This document shows, piece by piece, positions 6,847-15,133 of a stretch of 64,000 nucleotides of DNA. The DNA lies in contig NZ_JAQGLB010000006.1 in assembly GCF_027853965.1 (NCBI RefSeq), forward strand, positions 248,001 through 312,000, in the 5' to 3' direction. The stretch is from Saccharopolyspora indica. Its GTDB lineage: Bacteria; Actinomycetota; Actinomycetes; Mycobacteriales; Pseudonocardiaceae. The first letter of the stretch is position 1. Every line of letters begins with the position of its first letter. Position numbers and translations under genes: made by a program. The notes beneath the pieces were generated by a model. That model was not told where the DNA came from and ran no database searches. It saw nothing but the letters and a program-made list of their open reading frames with translations.

Positions 6847-7947
6847 ATGCGTCGCGGCCGGCCGCCGACATTCGGCGTCGAGGAGGAATTCCTGCTGCTG
6901 CACCCGGGAACGGGCCATCCCGTCCCGCACGCACCCGAGATCCTGCGCCAGGTCGGCCGCTCCTTCACCGCCGAGCTGGCCGAGTTCCAGCTGGAGTCCA
7001 ACACCCCGGTCTGCCGCACCGCCGAGGAGGCGCACCGCGAGCTGACCGCGGCGCGCCGGGAACTGGCCGCCGCCGCCGACCGGCGCGGTTCGCTGCTGGT
7101 GTCCACCGGGTTCGCCCCGCGCGGCCTGCCGGATTCGCTGCCGCTGACCGACAAGTCCCGCTACCGCACCATCCGCGACCGGTTCGGCCAGCTGCTCGAC
7201 TCGCACACCGCGGCGGGCTGCCACGTGCACGTCGGGATGCCCGACCTGACCACCGCCCTCGCCGTGTCCGACCACCTGCGCCCGCACCTGCCCGCGCTGC
7301 TGGCGCTGACCGCGAACTCGCCGTTCTGCGGCGGGCGCGACACCGGGCACGCGAGCTGGCGGAGCGTGATGTGGTCGCGGTTGCCCTCCGCCGGACCGCC
7401 ACCGCTGCACCGCAGCACCGGCTCCTACCGGCGATCGGTGCAGCTGCTGCTGAACAGCGGAGCGGCGCTGGACCGGGCGATGGTCTACTGGCTGGTCCGT
7501 CCGGCCGAACACCTGTCCACATTGGAGTTCCGGATCGCCGACGCGACCGGCACCGCCGAGGAGTCGCTGCTGCTGGCACTGCTGATCCGCGCCCTGGCGA
7601 TGATCGCGCTGCAGGACGTCGCCGAGGGCCGCCCACCGGCCGAGCTCCCCGATCAGCGGTTGCGGCTCGCGCTCTGGCGGGCGGCGCACGACGGGCTGGA
7701 GGGCGACGGGCTCGACGCGGAGGGCGAACTGGTCCCCGCCCGCGCCCTGGTGGAAAAGCTGTGCAGGACGGCGCAACCGGCGCTGGAGGCCAGCGGTGAC
7801 AGCGCCCGCGTCGACGACATCCTCAGCCGCCTGCTCCGCCACGGCAGCGGTGCGCACCGCCAGCGCCGGGCGCACGAGCGCCGTCACGACATGGCCGACG
7901 TCGTCGCGCTGCTCGCCGAGCAGACCCGCACGGCACTTCCGGACTGA
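6847..7947 (+). CDS. YbdK-type carboxylate-amine ligase (glutamate-cysteine ligase 2 family)
   Basis: A 366-residue enzyme of the GCS2 family, which joins glutamate to an amine with ATP. The N-terminus has the diagnostic GVEEEFLLL, followed by LAEFQLESNTPVC, DSHTAAGCHVHVG (metal/substrate loop), LTANSPFCGGRDTGHASWRS and LSTLEFRIADA. The length is normal. AGGAGG lies 5 nt before the ATG. In actinobacteria these enzymes make gamma-glutamyl compounds of uncertain identity; glutathione synthesis is unlikely where mycothiol is the main thiol. The gene stands alone, and its end overlaps the convergent gene by 64 bp. Confidence 0.9.
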   Translation: MRRGRPPTFGVEEEFLLLHPGTGHPVPHAPEILRQVGRSFTAELAEFQLESNTPVCRTAEEAHRELTAARRELAAAADRRGSLLVSTGFAPRGLPDSLPLTDKSRYRTIRDRFGQLLDSHTAAGCHVHVGMPDLTTALAVSDHLRPHLPALLALTANSPFCGGRDTGHASWRSVMWSRLPSAGPPPLHRSTGSYRRSVQLLLNSGAALDRAMVYWLVRPAEHLSTLEFRIADATGTAEESLLLALLIRALAMIALQDVAEGRPPAELPDQRLRLALWRAAHDGLEGDGLDAEGELVPARALVEKLCRTAQPALEASGDSARVDDILSRLLRHGSGAHRQRRAHERRHDMADVVALLAEQTRTALPD

Positions 7948-8432
7948 CCTCCGCAGAAGACGCACGCGCGGTACCACTCCAGCGGGCTCAGGACGCGGTG
8001 CTCGACGCAGGAGGCCGGGAGCACCTCCGGGTAGTCGGGGAAGTCGCCGGGAAACCGGGCCGGGGTCGCCATGTCGAACTCCAGCACCATCGCGCGGAAA
8101 TCGCGCAGGTTGTCCGCCGCGAACGGCGGGTCGTAGCCGAGCTCGTCCCAGCGGTGCCGGGACAGGGCGAGGTCGACCGTGCGCAGCACGAACCGCCGGT
8201 TCTCCTCCTGCTCGTCCGCGCCGCCGCCCCAGTCGACGTCCTCCAGCCCGAAACCGACCGCACCCCGCCCCATCACGTTCTGGTCCAGCTTCGCGACCGC
8301 CGCGGCGAACCGGAAGTCCCACCGGCGCTCCGCCGTCGCCGCCACCGCGAGCGTCATGACCTCGGCGAACACTTCGGTGCCACCGTTGGACATGTAGATG
8401 TCCCGCTCGCCCGAGCTGATCCTGTTCCCCAC
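7884..8432 (-). CDS. Hypothetical protein, 182 aa
   Basis: A soluble, acidic protein I do not recognise. It has an Ala-rich N-terminal helix (AEVMTLAVAATAERRWDFRF), a central DVDWGGGADEQEENRRFVL segment, then PGDFPDYPEVLPASC...LEWYRACVFCGG with three cysteines that could bind metal. The annotated GTG at 8432 lacks a good ribosome-binding site, and ATG at 8393 (MSNGGTEVF) is an equal alternative. The last 21 codons lie antisense to the ligase gene and have poorer codon bias, so the original C-terminus may have been shorter. Confidence 0.6.
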   Translation of the reverse strand: MGNRISSGERDIYMSNGGTEVFAEVMTLAVAATAERRWDFRFAAAVAKLDQNVMGRGAVGFGLEDVDWGGGADEQEENRRFVLRTVDLALSRHRWDELGYDPPFAADNLRDFRAMVLEFDMATPARFPGDFPDYPEVLPASCVEHRVLSPLEWYRACVFCGGQSGSAVRVCSASSATTSAMS

Positions 8433-8474
8433 GCGGCGAGCCTATGCACCGGCTTTCCCGCCCGGAACGCAGGA

Positions 8475-8503
8475 GGGCCGCGATCGCAGTGCGATCGCGG
8501 CCC
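8475..8503. terminator. Long perfect hairpin
   Basis: GGGCCGCGATCGCA and TGCGATCGCGGCCC form a near-continuous palindrome with only a G at the centre. Located between two divergent genes, it may be a structural or operator element rather than a terminator. Confidence 0.5.
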
Positions 8504-8515
8504 GATCCCCCCTTG

Positions 8516-8560
8516 AATCCCCCAGTGGCGTTCTAATGGGTAGAACGCCTGCAAGGGATT
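8516..8560. promoter_or_regulatory. Nested stem-loop upstream of CGNR gene
   Basis: GGCGTTCTA (8527-8535) pairs with TAGAACGCC (8541-8549) around ATGGG, and outer arms AATCCC (8516-8521) and GGGATT (8555-8560) can extend it. It sits 49 bp upstream of the CGNR gene, so a 5' UTR or operator role is possible. Confidence 0.5.
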
Positions 8561-8608
8561 AGACCAGCTGGGTTCGGCAGCGTCAAGAACTCCACTACCA
8601 TCGGCAGC

Positions 8609-9190
8609 ATGAAACCGCGCCTGCCGCTGATCGGCGAGCCGCTCGCCGTCGACCTGGTCAACACCAGGGTGTCCCTCGCGGGCGACCAGATCGACATGAT
8701 GGGCACGCCCGCCGAGCTCTGGGAGTGGCTGGCGCGCCAAGCCGACCGGCTGACGACGCCCACCCGGGCGGATCACTCCTCGCTCGACGAGGCCGATCTG
8801 GCCGCCGTGCACGAAGTTCGCGAGCACACCGCGCGAACCCTCTCCTGCATCCGGCTCGGCAAGCGCCCGCCCGCCGACGCGCTGCGCGGTCTCAACGAGG
8901 CGCAGCGGGCCGCACCGGGCATCCGGAAGCTCAGCTGGCGCGGCGGTTCGGTGGTCGGCACCGTCGACCGGCCGGGGAGGCTGGGCGTCCGGGTGGCCGC
9001 CGACCTGGCCGAAGCCGCCGCCGAGCTGCTCACCGACCCGGTCATCGAGGCGCTCCGCGAGTGCGAGGAGCGCAACTGCGTGATGCTCTTCGTCGCGACC
9101 AACCCGCGACGCCGCTGGTGCTCCGCGGCGATCTGCGGGAACCGGGTGCGCGTCGCCCGCTACTACCAGCGGCACAAGACCTCCGCCTGA
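8609..9190 (+). CDS. CGNR zinc-finger / ABATE domain regulator
   Basis: A 193-residue putative stress transcription factor. The N-terminal two thirds match the ABATE domain layout (GEPLAVDLVNTRVSL, ... WLARQADRL, ... VREHTARTLSCIRLGKRPP). The C-terminus carries the CGNR motif: C-V-M-L-F near residue 154, then WCSAAICGNRVRVARYYQR, with the cysteines forming a treble-clef zinc site and the basic tail contacting DNA. Length is typical. It is preceded by a structured spacer that could be its own operator. The regulated genes cannot be read from context. Confidence 0.88.
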   Translation: MKPRLPLIGEPLAVDLVNTRVSLAGDQIDMMGTPAELWEWLARQADRLTTPTRADHSSLDEADLAAVHEVREHTARTLSCIRLGKRPPADALRGLNEAQRAAPGIRKLSWRGGSVVGTVDRPGRLGVRVAADLAEAAAELLTDPVIEALRECEERNCVMLFVATNPRRRWCSAAICGNRVRVARYYQRHKTSA

Positions 9191-9314
9191 CCCGCTCGTC
9201 CACTGTGGAAGCGGTGGTCGGGCGACGACCGCCGCGGCGCGAAAGGTCCTCGACCGCCTGTGACACCGCCGATCGGGAAGTAGGCTGCCCCGGACAGGCA
9301 GGACGGGGGAGCCG

Positions 9315-10817
9315 ATGTCCAGGAGCAGCACCGCCGGTTCCGGCGACGAGATCACCGACCGGCTCCCCCGGCCCGCCCCGCCCTTCGCCCATGCCCCGGT
9401 GCTGGTGACCGCCGCGCTGGTGACCGCGCTGCTGGTGGCGTTGGCGCCGCGCTACGACCTGGTCACCGACGAGCTCTACTTCCTGGCCGCCGGGAAGTTC
9501 CACCCGGCCTGGGGCTACATGGACCAGCAGCCGCTGGTCCCGCTGCTGGCCGCCTTCCTGGACGCCGCGTTCCCCGGGTCGCTGGTGGCGTTCCGGCTGC
9601 CAGCGGCGCTGGTCACCGCGCTCGGGATCGTGCTCACCGCGCTGATCGCGCGCGAGTTCGGCGGCAACCGCAAGGCCCAGGTGCTCGCCGCGGTGGCCTA
9701 CCCGCTCTCGCCGTGGCTGCTGGTCAACGGCCACTGGCTCACCGCGTCGACGATGGAACCGCTGCAGTGGACGGCGATGCTCTGGTTGCTGGTGCGGTGG
9801 GTGCGCCTGCACGGCCACGGCGTGCGCCGCGACCGGCTGCTCATCGGGATCGGGCTCGTCGCCGCGCTCGCCGTGCAGACGAAGTTCCAGGTGGTGGTGC
9901 TGTGCGCGGCGCTGCTGGTGGGCATCGCCGTCTCCGGCCCGCGAGCGCTGCTGGCCCGGCCGGCGCTGTGGGTCGCCGCCGCGATCCCCGCGGTGACCGC
10001 GGTTCCCACGCTGTGGTGGCAGGCCGCCAACGGCTGGCCGGCGCTGGAGATGGGCGCCGCCGTCGACGCCGAGAACGACCGGCTCCAGCTCCTGCCCGTC
10101 GCGCTGTTCTACGCCGGTGTCGTGCTCGGGGCGGTCCTCTGCTGCTACGGCCTGGTCGTGCTGCTGCGCTCCCCCGCCTTGCGGCCGTACCGGTTCCTGG
10201 GCTGGACGGTCCTGGTCGTGCTGGTGTTCTTCGTCGCCGCAGGCGGGCGCCCGAACTACCTGGCCGGGTTGTACGGCGTCCTGTTCGCCGCGGCCGCGAC
10301 CGGACTTCAGCACCGCAGCGGCAAGCTCCTGTGGCCGGTGTCCGCGATCTCCGCGCTGCTGCCGCTGGCGATGCTGCCGGTCTACCCGCTGGACCTGCTG
10401 GCCCGCCACCCCGAGATCCCCAACTACCCGCGGCTCTACGAGACCGGCTGGCCGGAGCTGACCAGCGCGGTCGCCAGCGCCTACGAATCGCTGCCGCCCG
10501 AGCAGCGGCGCCGGGCGGTCATCGTCGCGGAGAACTACTACCTGGCGGGTGCGCTCGACGTGCGCGGGCGGGGGTCGGGTCTGCCCGCCGTCTACAGCCC
10601 GCACCGGGGCTACTGGTTCTTCGGCGCCCCGCCCGCCGACGCCGACGTCGTGCTCTACGTCGGCGAGCGGTCGCTGGCCGACCACTTCGGACGGTCGCAG
10701 GAGCTCGGGACGGTGCGCTCGGACCTGGTGAACATGGCCCGCGGCAACGAGATCACCCTCTACCAGGATCCCGTCCAGCCGTGGTCCGAGCTCTGGCCGC
10801 GGCTGCGCACCACCTGA
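9315..10817 (+). CDS. GT39-like membrane glycosyltransferase
   Basis: A 500-residue polytopic protein of the dolichyl-phosphate-mannose mannosyltransferase / ArnT superfamily (GT-C fold). The first extracytoplasmic loop has YDLVTDELYFLAAGKF with the acidic pair needed for catalysis (D-E), followed by HPAWGYMDQQPLVPLLAAF, then about ten membrane helices and a soluble C-terminal domain with PSRHRGYWFFG-type aromatic content (YSPHRGYWFFGAPPADAD). It transfers sugar from a polyprenyl-phosphate donor to an unknown acceptor on the outer face. It converges on the PrsW gene with 3 bp between stops. Confidence 0.85.
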   Translation: MSRSSTAGSGDEITDRLPRPAPPFAHAPVLVTAALVTALLVALAPRYDLVTDELYFLAAGKFHPAWGYMDQQPLVPLLAAFLDAAFPGSLVAFRLPAALVTALGIVLTALIAREFGGNRKAQVLAAVAYPLSPWLLVNGHWLTASTMEPLQWTAMLWLLVRWVRLHGHGVRRDRLLIGIGLVAALAVQTKFQVVVLCAALLVGIAVSGPRALLARPALWVAAAIPAVTAVPTLWWQAANGWPALEMGAAVDAENDRLQLLPVALFYAGVVLGAVLCCYGLVVLLRSPALRPYRFLGWTVLVVLVFFVAAGGRPNYLAGLYGVLFAAAATGLQHRSGKLLWPVSAISALLPLAMLPVYPLDLLARHPEIPNYPRLYETGWPELTSAVASAYESLPPEQRRRAVIVAENYYLAGALDVRGRGSGLPAVYSPHRGYWFFGAPPADADVVLYVGERSLADHFGRSQELGTVRSDLVNMARGNEITLYQDPVQPWSELWPRLRTT

Positions 10818-10820
10818 CGC

Positions 10821-12311
10821 TCAGCGCGGCGGCCAGGGGCCGCCCGGGCGAGGACCTTGCGGTCCCGGGGGCTGCGGCGGACGTCCCGGCGGCCGGTGCC
10901 CGAGCGGCGGCTGCTGCGGCGGCTGGCCCGCGGGCGGCTGCTGCGGTGGTCCAGCAGGCGGCTGCTGCCGGGGCGGCATGGCGGCGGGCGGCTGCGGTGG
11001 CTGCTGCGTCAGGCGCTGAGTGGCCCGCTCCTGCGGCGGGCGCTGCGCGGACCGCGCCTGCGGCGGACGCGGCCCGACGGGCGAGATCTGCGCGCGCAGC
11101 TTGTGCGTCGGCATCTCCTTCAGCTCCGCCGGGATCTTGAAGAAGCCGGAGGGCTGCTCGTGCGCCCACGGCGGCGGCGGTGGCTGCGGCATCCGCCGGA
11201 AGAACGCGTCGCGGGCCATCCGCATCAACGCCAGGATGGCCTCCCGCCGCGCGAAGAACTGGTGCGGCGCGATGGTGCCCTTCTCCGCGTGCGCGTGCAG
11301 CAGCGCCAGCTCGGTCGCCGCCAGCTGGTAGTCGCCCATCGCGCGCGATCCCGTGTTGCCCGCCTGGGCGCGCGCCCAGTGCCGCGCCTGCCTGCGCCCG
11401 GACATGTTGCCCAGCATCTGCACGTCGTTGGGCTGCACCAGCCCGCTCGGGATGTAGGCGGGCAGGTATCTGCCGATCAGCCGCACCAGCCGCCTGCGGT
11501 CCTTGATCAGCACGACCACCAGGACGATCAGCACCAGCAGCTCGACCAGGTACGCGATCACCATGCCCGGGAAGCCCAGCAGCGTCAGGCTGCCGTTCCA
11601 CAGCGCGTGCAGCAGGATCCCGCCGATCCAGCCGCCGATCACGGCGAACACCCGGCCCGGCCCGCTGTGCGTCGCGGCGTAGGCCACGCCGAGGCCGATG
11701 ATCGAGGTGTAGAGCGGGTGGCCGAGCGGCGAGATCACGCCGCGCAGCAGCACCATGAACGCCAGCGAGCCGTCGTCGATGCCGCGCATGTAGTAGAGGA
11801 CGTTCTCCACCATCGCGAAGCCGAGCCCGCACATGCTGGCGTAGACGATCCCGTCGGTGGGCCCGTCGATCTCGTGCCGCCGCACCAGCAGCAGGTACAG
11901 CAGCAGCGATCCCTTGAAGCTCTCCTCGACCACCGGCGCCACCACCGAGGCGGTGATCCCGTCGGCCGCCACCTGGCCCACCGACGGGACCAGCAGCGCG
12001 CCGGTCACCGAGTTCACGATCAGGGCGCCGATGATGGCGACCCCGGCACCCCAGCCGAAGGACAGCACCAGGTTGACCCGCGGCTCGGGCTCCAGCCGGT
12101 CGACGAGCAGGATCAGCCCGACGAGCACGATCGCCGTGGGCAGCGCCAGCAGCGTGCCGACCCCGACGTTCACCGGCCCGCCCGTCAGCAGGTAGAAGGC
12201 CACCGCCAGCAGCAGGCAGACGCCGGAGACCACCAGCCCGACGATCAGCGGCACCGGTGTCCGGTTCGAGCTGTGGCCGTCCAGGACCGACTGAGGTTTG
12301 AGCACGGGCAT
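10821..12311 (-). CDS. PrsW family intramembrane metalloprotease
   Basis: A 496-residue membrane protein. It has the PrsW motifs in order: EESFK (EExxK, residues 129-133), DGIVYASMCGLGFAMVEN, GHPLYTSIIGLGVAYA and ILLHALWNGS, which supply the glutamates and histidines of the active site. PrsW-type enzymes clip anti-sigma factors or other membrane proteins. Residues about 375-496 form a long Pro/Gln/Arg-rich cytoplasmic tail (runs of PPQQPP) that ordinary PrsW lacks and that could be an interaction tail. ATG at 12311. No sigma/anti-sigma pair lies beside it; the only one in the window is 42 kb away. Confidence 0.9.
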   Translation of the reverse strand: MPVLKPQSVLDGHSSNRTPVPLIVGLVVSGVCLLLAVAFYLLTGGPVNVGVGTLLALPTAIVLVGLILLVDRLEPEPRVNLVLSFGWGAGVAIIGALIVNSVTGALLVPSVGQVAADGITASVVAPVVEESFKGSLLLYLLLVRRHEIDGPTDGIVYASMCGLGFAMVENVLYYMRGIDDGSLAFMVLLRGVISPLGHPLYTSIIGLGVAYAATHSGPGRVFAVIGGWIGGILLHALWNGSLTLLGFPGMVIAYLVELLVLIVLVVVLIKDRRRLVRLIGRYLPAYIPSGLVQPNDVQMLGNMSGRRQARHWARAQAGNTGSRAMGDYQLAATELALLHAHAEKGTIAPHQFFARREAILALMRMARDAFFRRMPQPPPPPWAHEQPSGFFKIPAELKEMPTHKLRAQISPVGPRPPQARSAQRPPQERATQRLTQQPPQPPAAMPPRQQPPAGPPQQPPAGQPPQQPPLGHRPPGRPPQPPGPQGPRPGGPWPPR

Positions 12312-12411
12312 GCGGGAGAGCGTATGAGATCGCCTCCGGCCGCATCGTCCGGTCAGGCCGATTCGTCGGCCGGATCACCCGGTGATGAGGCTCCCGGGTC
12401 CGTTCACCCGA

Positions 12412-12621
12412 TCAGACCGGCGGCCGGATGCCGGTCAGGATGCCGTCGCCGCCGCACTGCGGGCAGCCGCGCCACTCCGCCAGCGTCATGCCGGTCGTCA
12501 GGTCCTCGGTCGCCTGGATCATGTACAGGCGGGGATCGCTGATCTTCTTGAACCCGCCGCAGGTGAAGCAGATCGCGTTCGGCCCGCGGTCGAACACCGG
12601 AGGCTGTCCTTCGTCGGTCAT
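12412..12621 (-). CDS. Small CxxC-pair zinc-ribbon-like protein
   Basis: A 69-residue protein with two cysteine pairs, CFTCGG (about residues 18-23) and CPQCGGDG (about 52-59), the spacing of a rubredoxin or DnaJ-type zinc ribbon. The ATG at 12621 directly follows the leader repeat (copy 2). Its first residues MTDEGQPPVFDR match the N-terminus of the unrelated methyltransferase at 2167. It is the second gene of a likely pair with the CxxC protein upstream. Function unknown. Confidence 0.7.
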   Translation of the reverse strand: MTDEGQPPVFDRGPNAICFTCGGFKKISDPRLYMIQATEDLTTGMTLAEWRGCPQCGGDGILTGIRPPV

Positions 12622-12627
12622 GCTGAC

Positions 12628-12735
12628 CCGCCTCTCCGCGATTTTCAGTGGTGGTTGCGTTCGGGGTCGAACTCGCGTTGTGCGGTTTCTTGTGGCTGGG
12701 TTGCGTCACGGTCCCCTGAGGTGCGGTTGAGCAGG
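12628..12735 (-). repeat. Leader repeat, copy 2 (upstream of CxxC protein)
   Basis: The inverted partner of 2025-2132, differing at about 8 of 108 positions. Here it lies between two small CxxC-protein genes, starting within 20 bp of the upstream stop and ending 6 bp before the ATG of the downstream gene with GCGGAGAGGCGG as apparent ribosome-binding site. Similarity to copy 1 continues through the first twelve codons. The element is compact here, without the 12-nt tandem expansion. Confidence 0.85.
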
Positions 12736-12752
12736 ACTCCGCACAAGGGGTG

Positions 12753-12953
12753 TCATATGCCTCGATCGTCACCCCTCGGCGGCCACTGGTGCTGCTGGCG
12801 GCCCGGCGTCGCCCGGCAGTGCCTGCAGCGCGTCCAGCCCATGACGGTGTAGGCCTCCCCGGTCTCCGCCGAGAAGAACCCGCGCGGCACCCGGACCTGC
12901 CCCCGGCCCTTGCAACCCCGGCAGATACCGCCCGGTTCGGGCTCAGCGGTCAC
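12753..12953 (-). CDS. Small DnaJ-type CxxC protein
   Basis: A 66-residue protein with CRGCKGRGQV near residue 10 and a second pair RCRHCR near residue 43, which resembles half of the DnaJ cysteine-rich domain. The GTG at 12953 is preferred over ATG 12983 because GGGAGG lies 5 nt upstream of it. With the next gene it would form a two-gene unit of CxxC proteins separated by the leader repeat. Function unknown. Confidence 0.65.
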   Translation of the reverse strand: MTAEPEPGGICRGCKGRGQVRVPRGFFSAETGEAYTVMGWTRCRHCRATPGRQQHQWPPRGDDRGI

Positions 12954-13032
12954 GTCCGCCTCCCGAACTCGCGAACCGAGCATGTCGCGGACATGCTATC
13001 GACCGCCGCGGTTCCCGGACCAGCGGGGCGGA

Positions 13033-13560
13033 TCACGCCAGGTCGGTGAGGTCGACCTCGTCGCGGAGGATGCTGTAGCGCGCGCAGTCCCGCCAGCGGC
13101 CGCTCCGGAAGGTGTAGCCGCGCAGCACGCCTTCCCTGGTGAAGCCCGCTTTCTCCAGGGCCCGCTGCTCGGCGACGTTGTCCAGCTCGGTGCCCGCTTC
13201 GAGGCGGTTGACCTGGGTGTGCGCGAACAAGTACCGGACCAGCAGGCGCTGCGCCTCGGTGCCGTGGCCGCGCCCGCGCGCGTCCGGCTGCAGGTTGACG
13301 CCGATCTCGAAGCAGTGCGACGACGGTCCCGTCTCGACGCGGTGCCAGGAGACGAACCCGATCAGCTCCGCCCCGACGTCCACCAGCAGCACGCCCTGCT
13401 CCTCGCCGAGCAGGCCGGACTCCTCCCAGCGCCTGGTCATCCGGTCCGGTTTGCGCCAGCCCCACCAGTTGTGCGGAGCGGTGGTCTCCGGCTCGTTGAT
13501 CAGCCACTCCAGGGCCGGCAGGTCGTCCTCCCGGACCGGTCTCAGCGCCACGTCTCCCAT
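13033..13560 (-). CDS. GNAT family N-acetyltransferase
   Basis: A 175-residue RimJ/RimL-type acetyltransferase. It begins ALRPVREDDLPALEWLINEPE, and the acetyl-CoA loop reads LQPDARGRGHGTEAQRLLV, followed by NRLEAGTELDNVAEQRALEKAGFTREGVLRG, the standard motif B. I chose the ATG at 13560, which starts just before the conserved strand; an upstream ATG (13596) would add 12 atypical residues. The substrate (protein N-terminus, amino acid or antibiotic) is unknown. Confidence 0.85.
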   Translation of the reverse strand: MGDVALRPVREDDLPALEWLINEPETTAPHNWWGWRKPDRMTRRWEESGLLGEEQGVLLVDVGAELIGFVSWHRVETGPSSHCFEIGVNLQPDARGRGHGTEAQRLLVRYLFAHTQVNRLEAGTELDNVAEQRALEKAGFTREGVLRGYTFRSGRWRDCARYSILRDEVDLTDLA

Positions 13561-13639
13561 GGCGGGGAGCCTAGTCAGCGGTCTGACGATTCCCACCGGC
13601 CCGCGGTGGGCCCGGGGAGCGTCCCCGGGCCCACCGGTG

Positions 13640-15133
13640 TCAGGTGCTCTGCGGGAAACCGAGGTCGACGCCGCCGTGGGAGGGATCCGGCCAGCGCGTG
13701 GTGACCACCTTGGTGCGGGTGTAGAACTGGATGCCGTCCGGGCCGTAGGCGTGCGCGTCGCCGAACAGCGAGTCCTTCCAGCCGCCGAAGGAGTAGTACG
13801 ACACCGGCACCGGGATCGGGACGTTCACCCCGACCATGCCGACCTCGACCTCCTCGCAGTACTGTCGGGCCGCGCCGCCGCTCTCGGTGAAGATCGCGGT
13901 GCCGTTGCCGTACGGGTTGTCGTTGAGCACCTCGATCGCCGCGTCGTAGCCGGGCACCCGCAGCACCGAGAGCACCGGCCCGAAGATCTCGTCGGTGTAG
14001 ATGGACATGCCGGTGCCGACGTGGTCGAAGAGCGTGGGCCCGAGCCAGAAGCCGCCCTCGCCGCCGTCGACCTGGACGCCCCGGCCGTCCACCACCAGTT
14101 CCGCGCCCGCCGCGAGGCCCGCGTCCACGTAGGACGACACCCGGTCCCGGTGCGCCGCGGTGACCAGCGGCCCCATGTCGCAGCCGCGGCGGCCGTCGCC
14201 GACGTTGAGCTTGGCCATCCGCTCGGCGATCTTGGCGACCAGCTCGTCGCCGACCGGGTCGACGGCCACGACCGCGGAGATCGCCATGCACCGCTCCCCC
14301 GCCGAGCCGAACCCGGCCGAGACCGCGGCGTCGGCCGCCAGGTCCAGATCGGCGTCGGGCAGCACCACCATGTGGTTCTTGGCGCCGCCGAGGGCCTGCA
14401 CCCGCTTGCCGCGGCCGGTGCCGGTCTCGTAGACGTGGCGCGCCACCGGGGTGGAGCCGACGAACGACACCGCCTTGACCACCGGGTGCGCCAGCAGGGC
14501 GTCGACGGCGACCTTGTCGCCGTGCACGACGTTGAGCACGCCGTCGGGCAGCCCCGCTTCCTTCCACAGCCCGGCGATGAAGTTGGCCGCCGACGGGTCC
14601 TTCTCGCTCGGCTTGAGCACCACGGTGTTGCCGCAGGCGATCGCGTTCGGCACGAACCACAGCGGGACCATGGCCGGGAAGTTGAACGGCGAGATCACCC
14701 CGACGACGCCCACCGGCTGGCGCACCGAGTGCACGTCGACGCTGGTCGAGGCGTTCTCGGAGAAGCCGCCGCGGAGCAGGTTGGGGATGCCGCAGGCGTA
14801 CTCGGCGTTCTCCAGGCCGCGCTGGACCTCGCCCGCGGCGTCGGAGAGCACCTTGCCGTGCTCGGCGGTGATGATCTCGGCCAGCTCGGTCTTGTGCCGG
14901 TTGAGCAGCTCCCGGAAGGCGAACAGCACGTTCGACCGCTTCGCCAGCGAAGTGCGCCGCCAGGTCTTGAGCGCCTCGGCGGCCGCCGCCACCGCGGAGT
15001 CCACATCGGACTCCGCGGCGAACGCGACCCGCTTGGCCACCGCGCCCGTGGCCGGGTCGAAGACCTCGCCGGTGCGCTGCGGGGCCGCGTCGTCGAACTC
15101 GCCCGCGATCCAGTGCCTGATCAGTTCGGTCAT
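13640..15133 (-). CDS. mmsA: CoA-acylating (methyl)malonate-semialdehyde dehydrogenase
   Basis: A 497-residue aldehyde dehydrogenase that oxidises malonate or methylmalonate semialdehyde with NAD and CoA to acetyl- or propionyl-CoA. Diagnostic stretches are ISPFNFPAMVPLWF, NTVVLKPSEKDPSAA, FVGSTPVARHVYETG, LGGAKNHMVVLPDAD (the MmsA Asn-His) and the catalytic cysteine in GSAGERCMA. The ATG overlaps the aminotransferase stop by 4 bp (ATGA). With that aminotransferase it would take beta-alanine to acetyl-CoA, as in the BauA/BauC pair; valine catabolism is the other possibility. Confidence 0.93.
   Translation of the reverse strand: MTELIRHWIAGEFDDAAPQRTGEVFDPATGAVAKRVAFAAESDVDSAVAAAAEALKTWRRTSLAKRSNVLFAFRELLNRHKTELAEIITAEHGKVLSDAAGEVQRGLENAEYACGIPNLLRGGFSENASTSVDVHSVRQPVGVVGVISPFNFPAMVPLWFVPNAIACGNTVVLKPSEKDPSAANFIAGLWKEAGLPDGVLNVVHGDKVAVDALLAHPVVKAVSFVGSTPVARHVYETGTGRGKRVQALGGAKNHMVVLPDADLDLAADAAVSAGFGSAGERCMAISAVVAVDPVGDELVAKIAERMAKLNVGDGRRGCDMGPLVTAAHRDRVSSYVDAGLAAGAELVVDGRGVQVDGGEGGFWLGPTLFDHVGTGMSIYTDEIFGPVLSVLRVPGYDAAIEVLNDNPYGNGTAIFTESGGAARQYCEEVEVGMVGVNVPIPVPVSYYSFGGWKDSLFGDAHAYGPDGIQFYTRTKVVTTRWPDPSHGGVDLGFPQST

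Noticed and set aside
6178..8322. A 714-codon open frame on the minus strand
   Set aside because: It is antisense to the intact YbdK gene, has Arg/Gly/Ala/Gln-rich composition typical of a G/C-strand shadow and no recognisable motif.
12382..12852. Plus-strand frame through the small CxxC genes and the repeat
   Set aside because: Antisense to motif-bearing CxxC genes; a similar string (FQWWLR...) appears in both repeat copies simply because the DNA repeat is read backwards.
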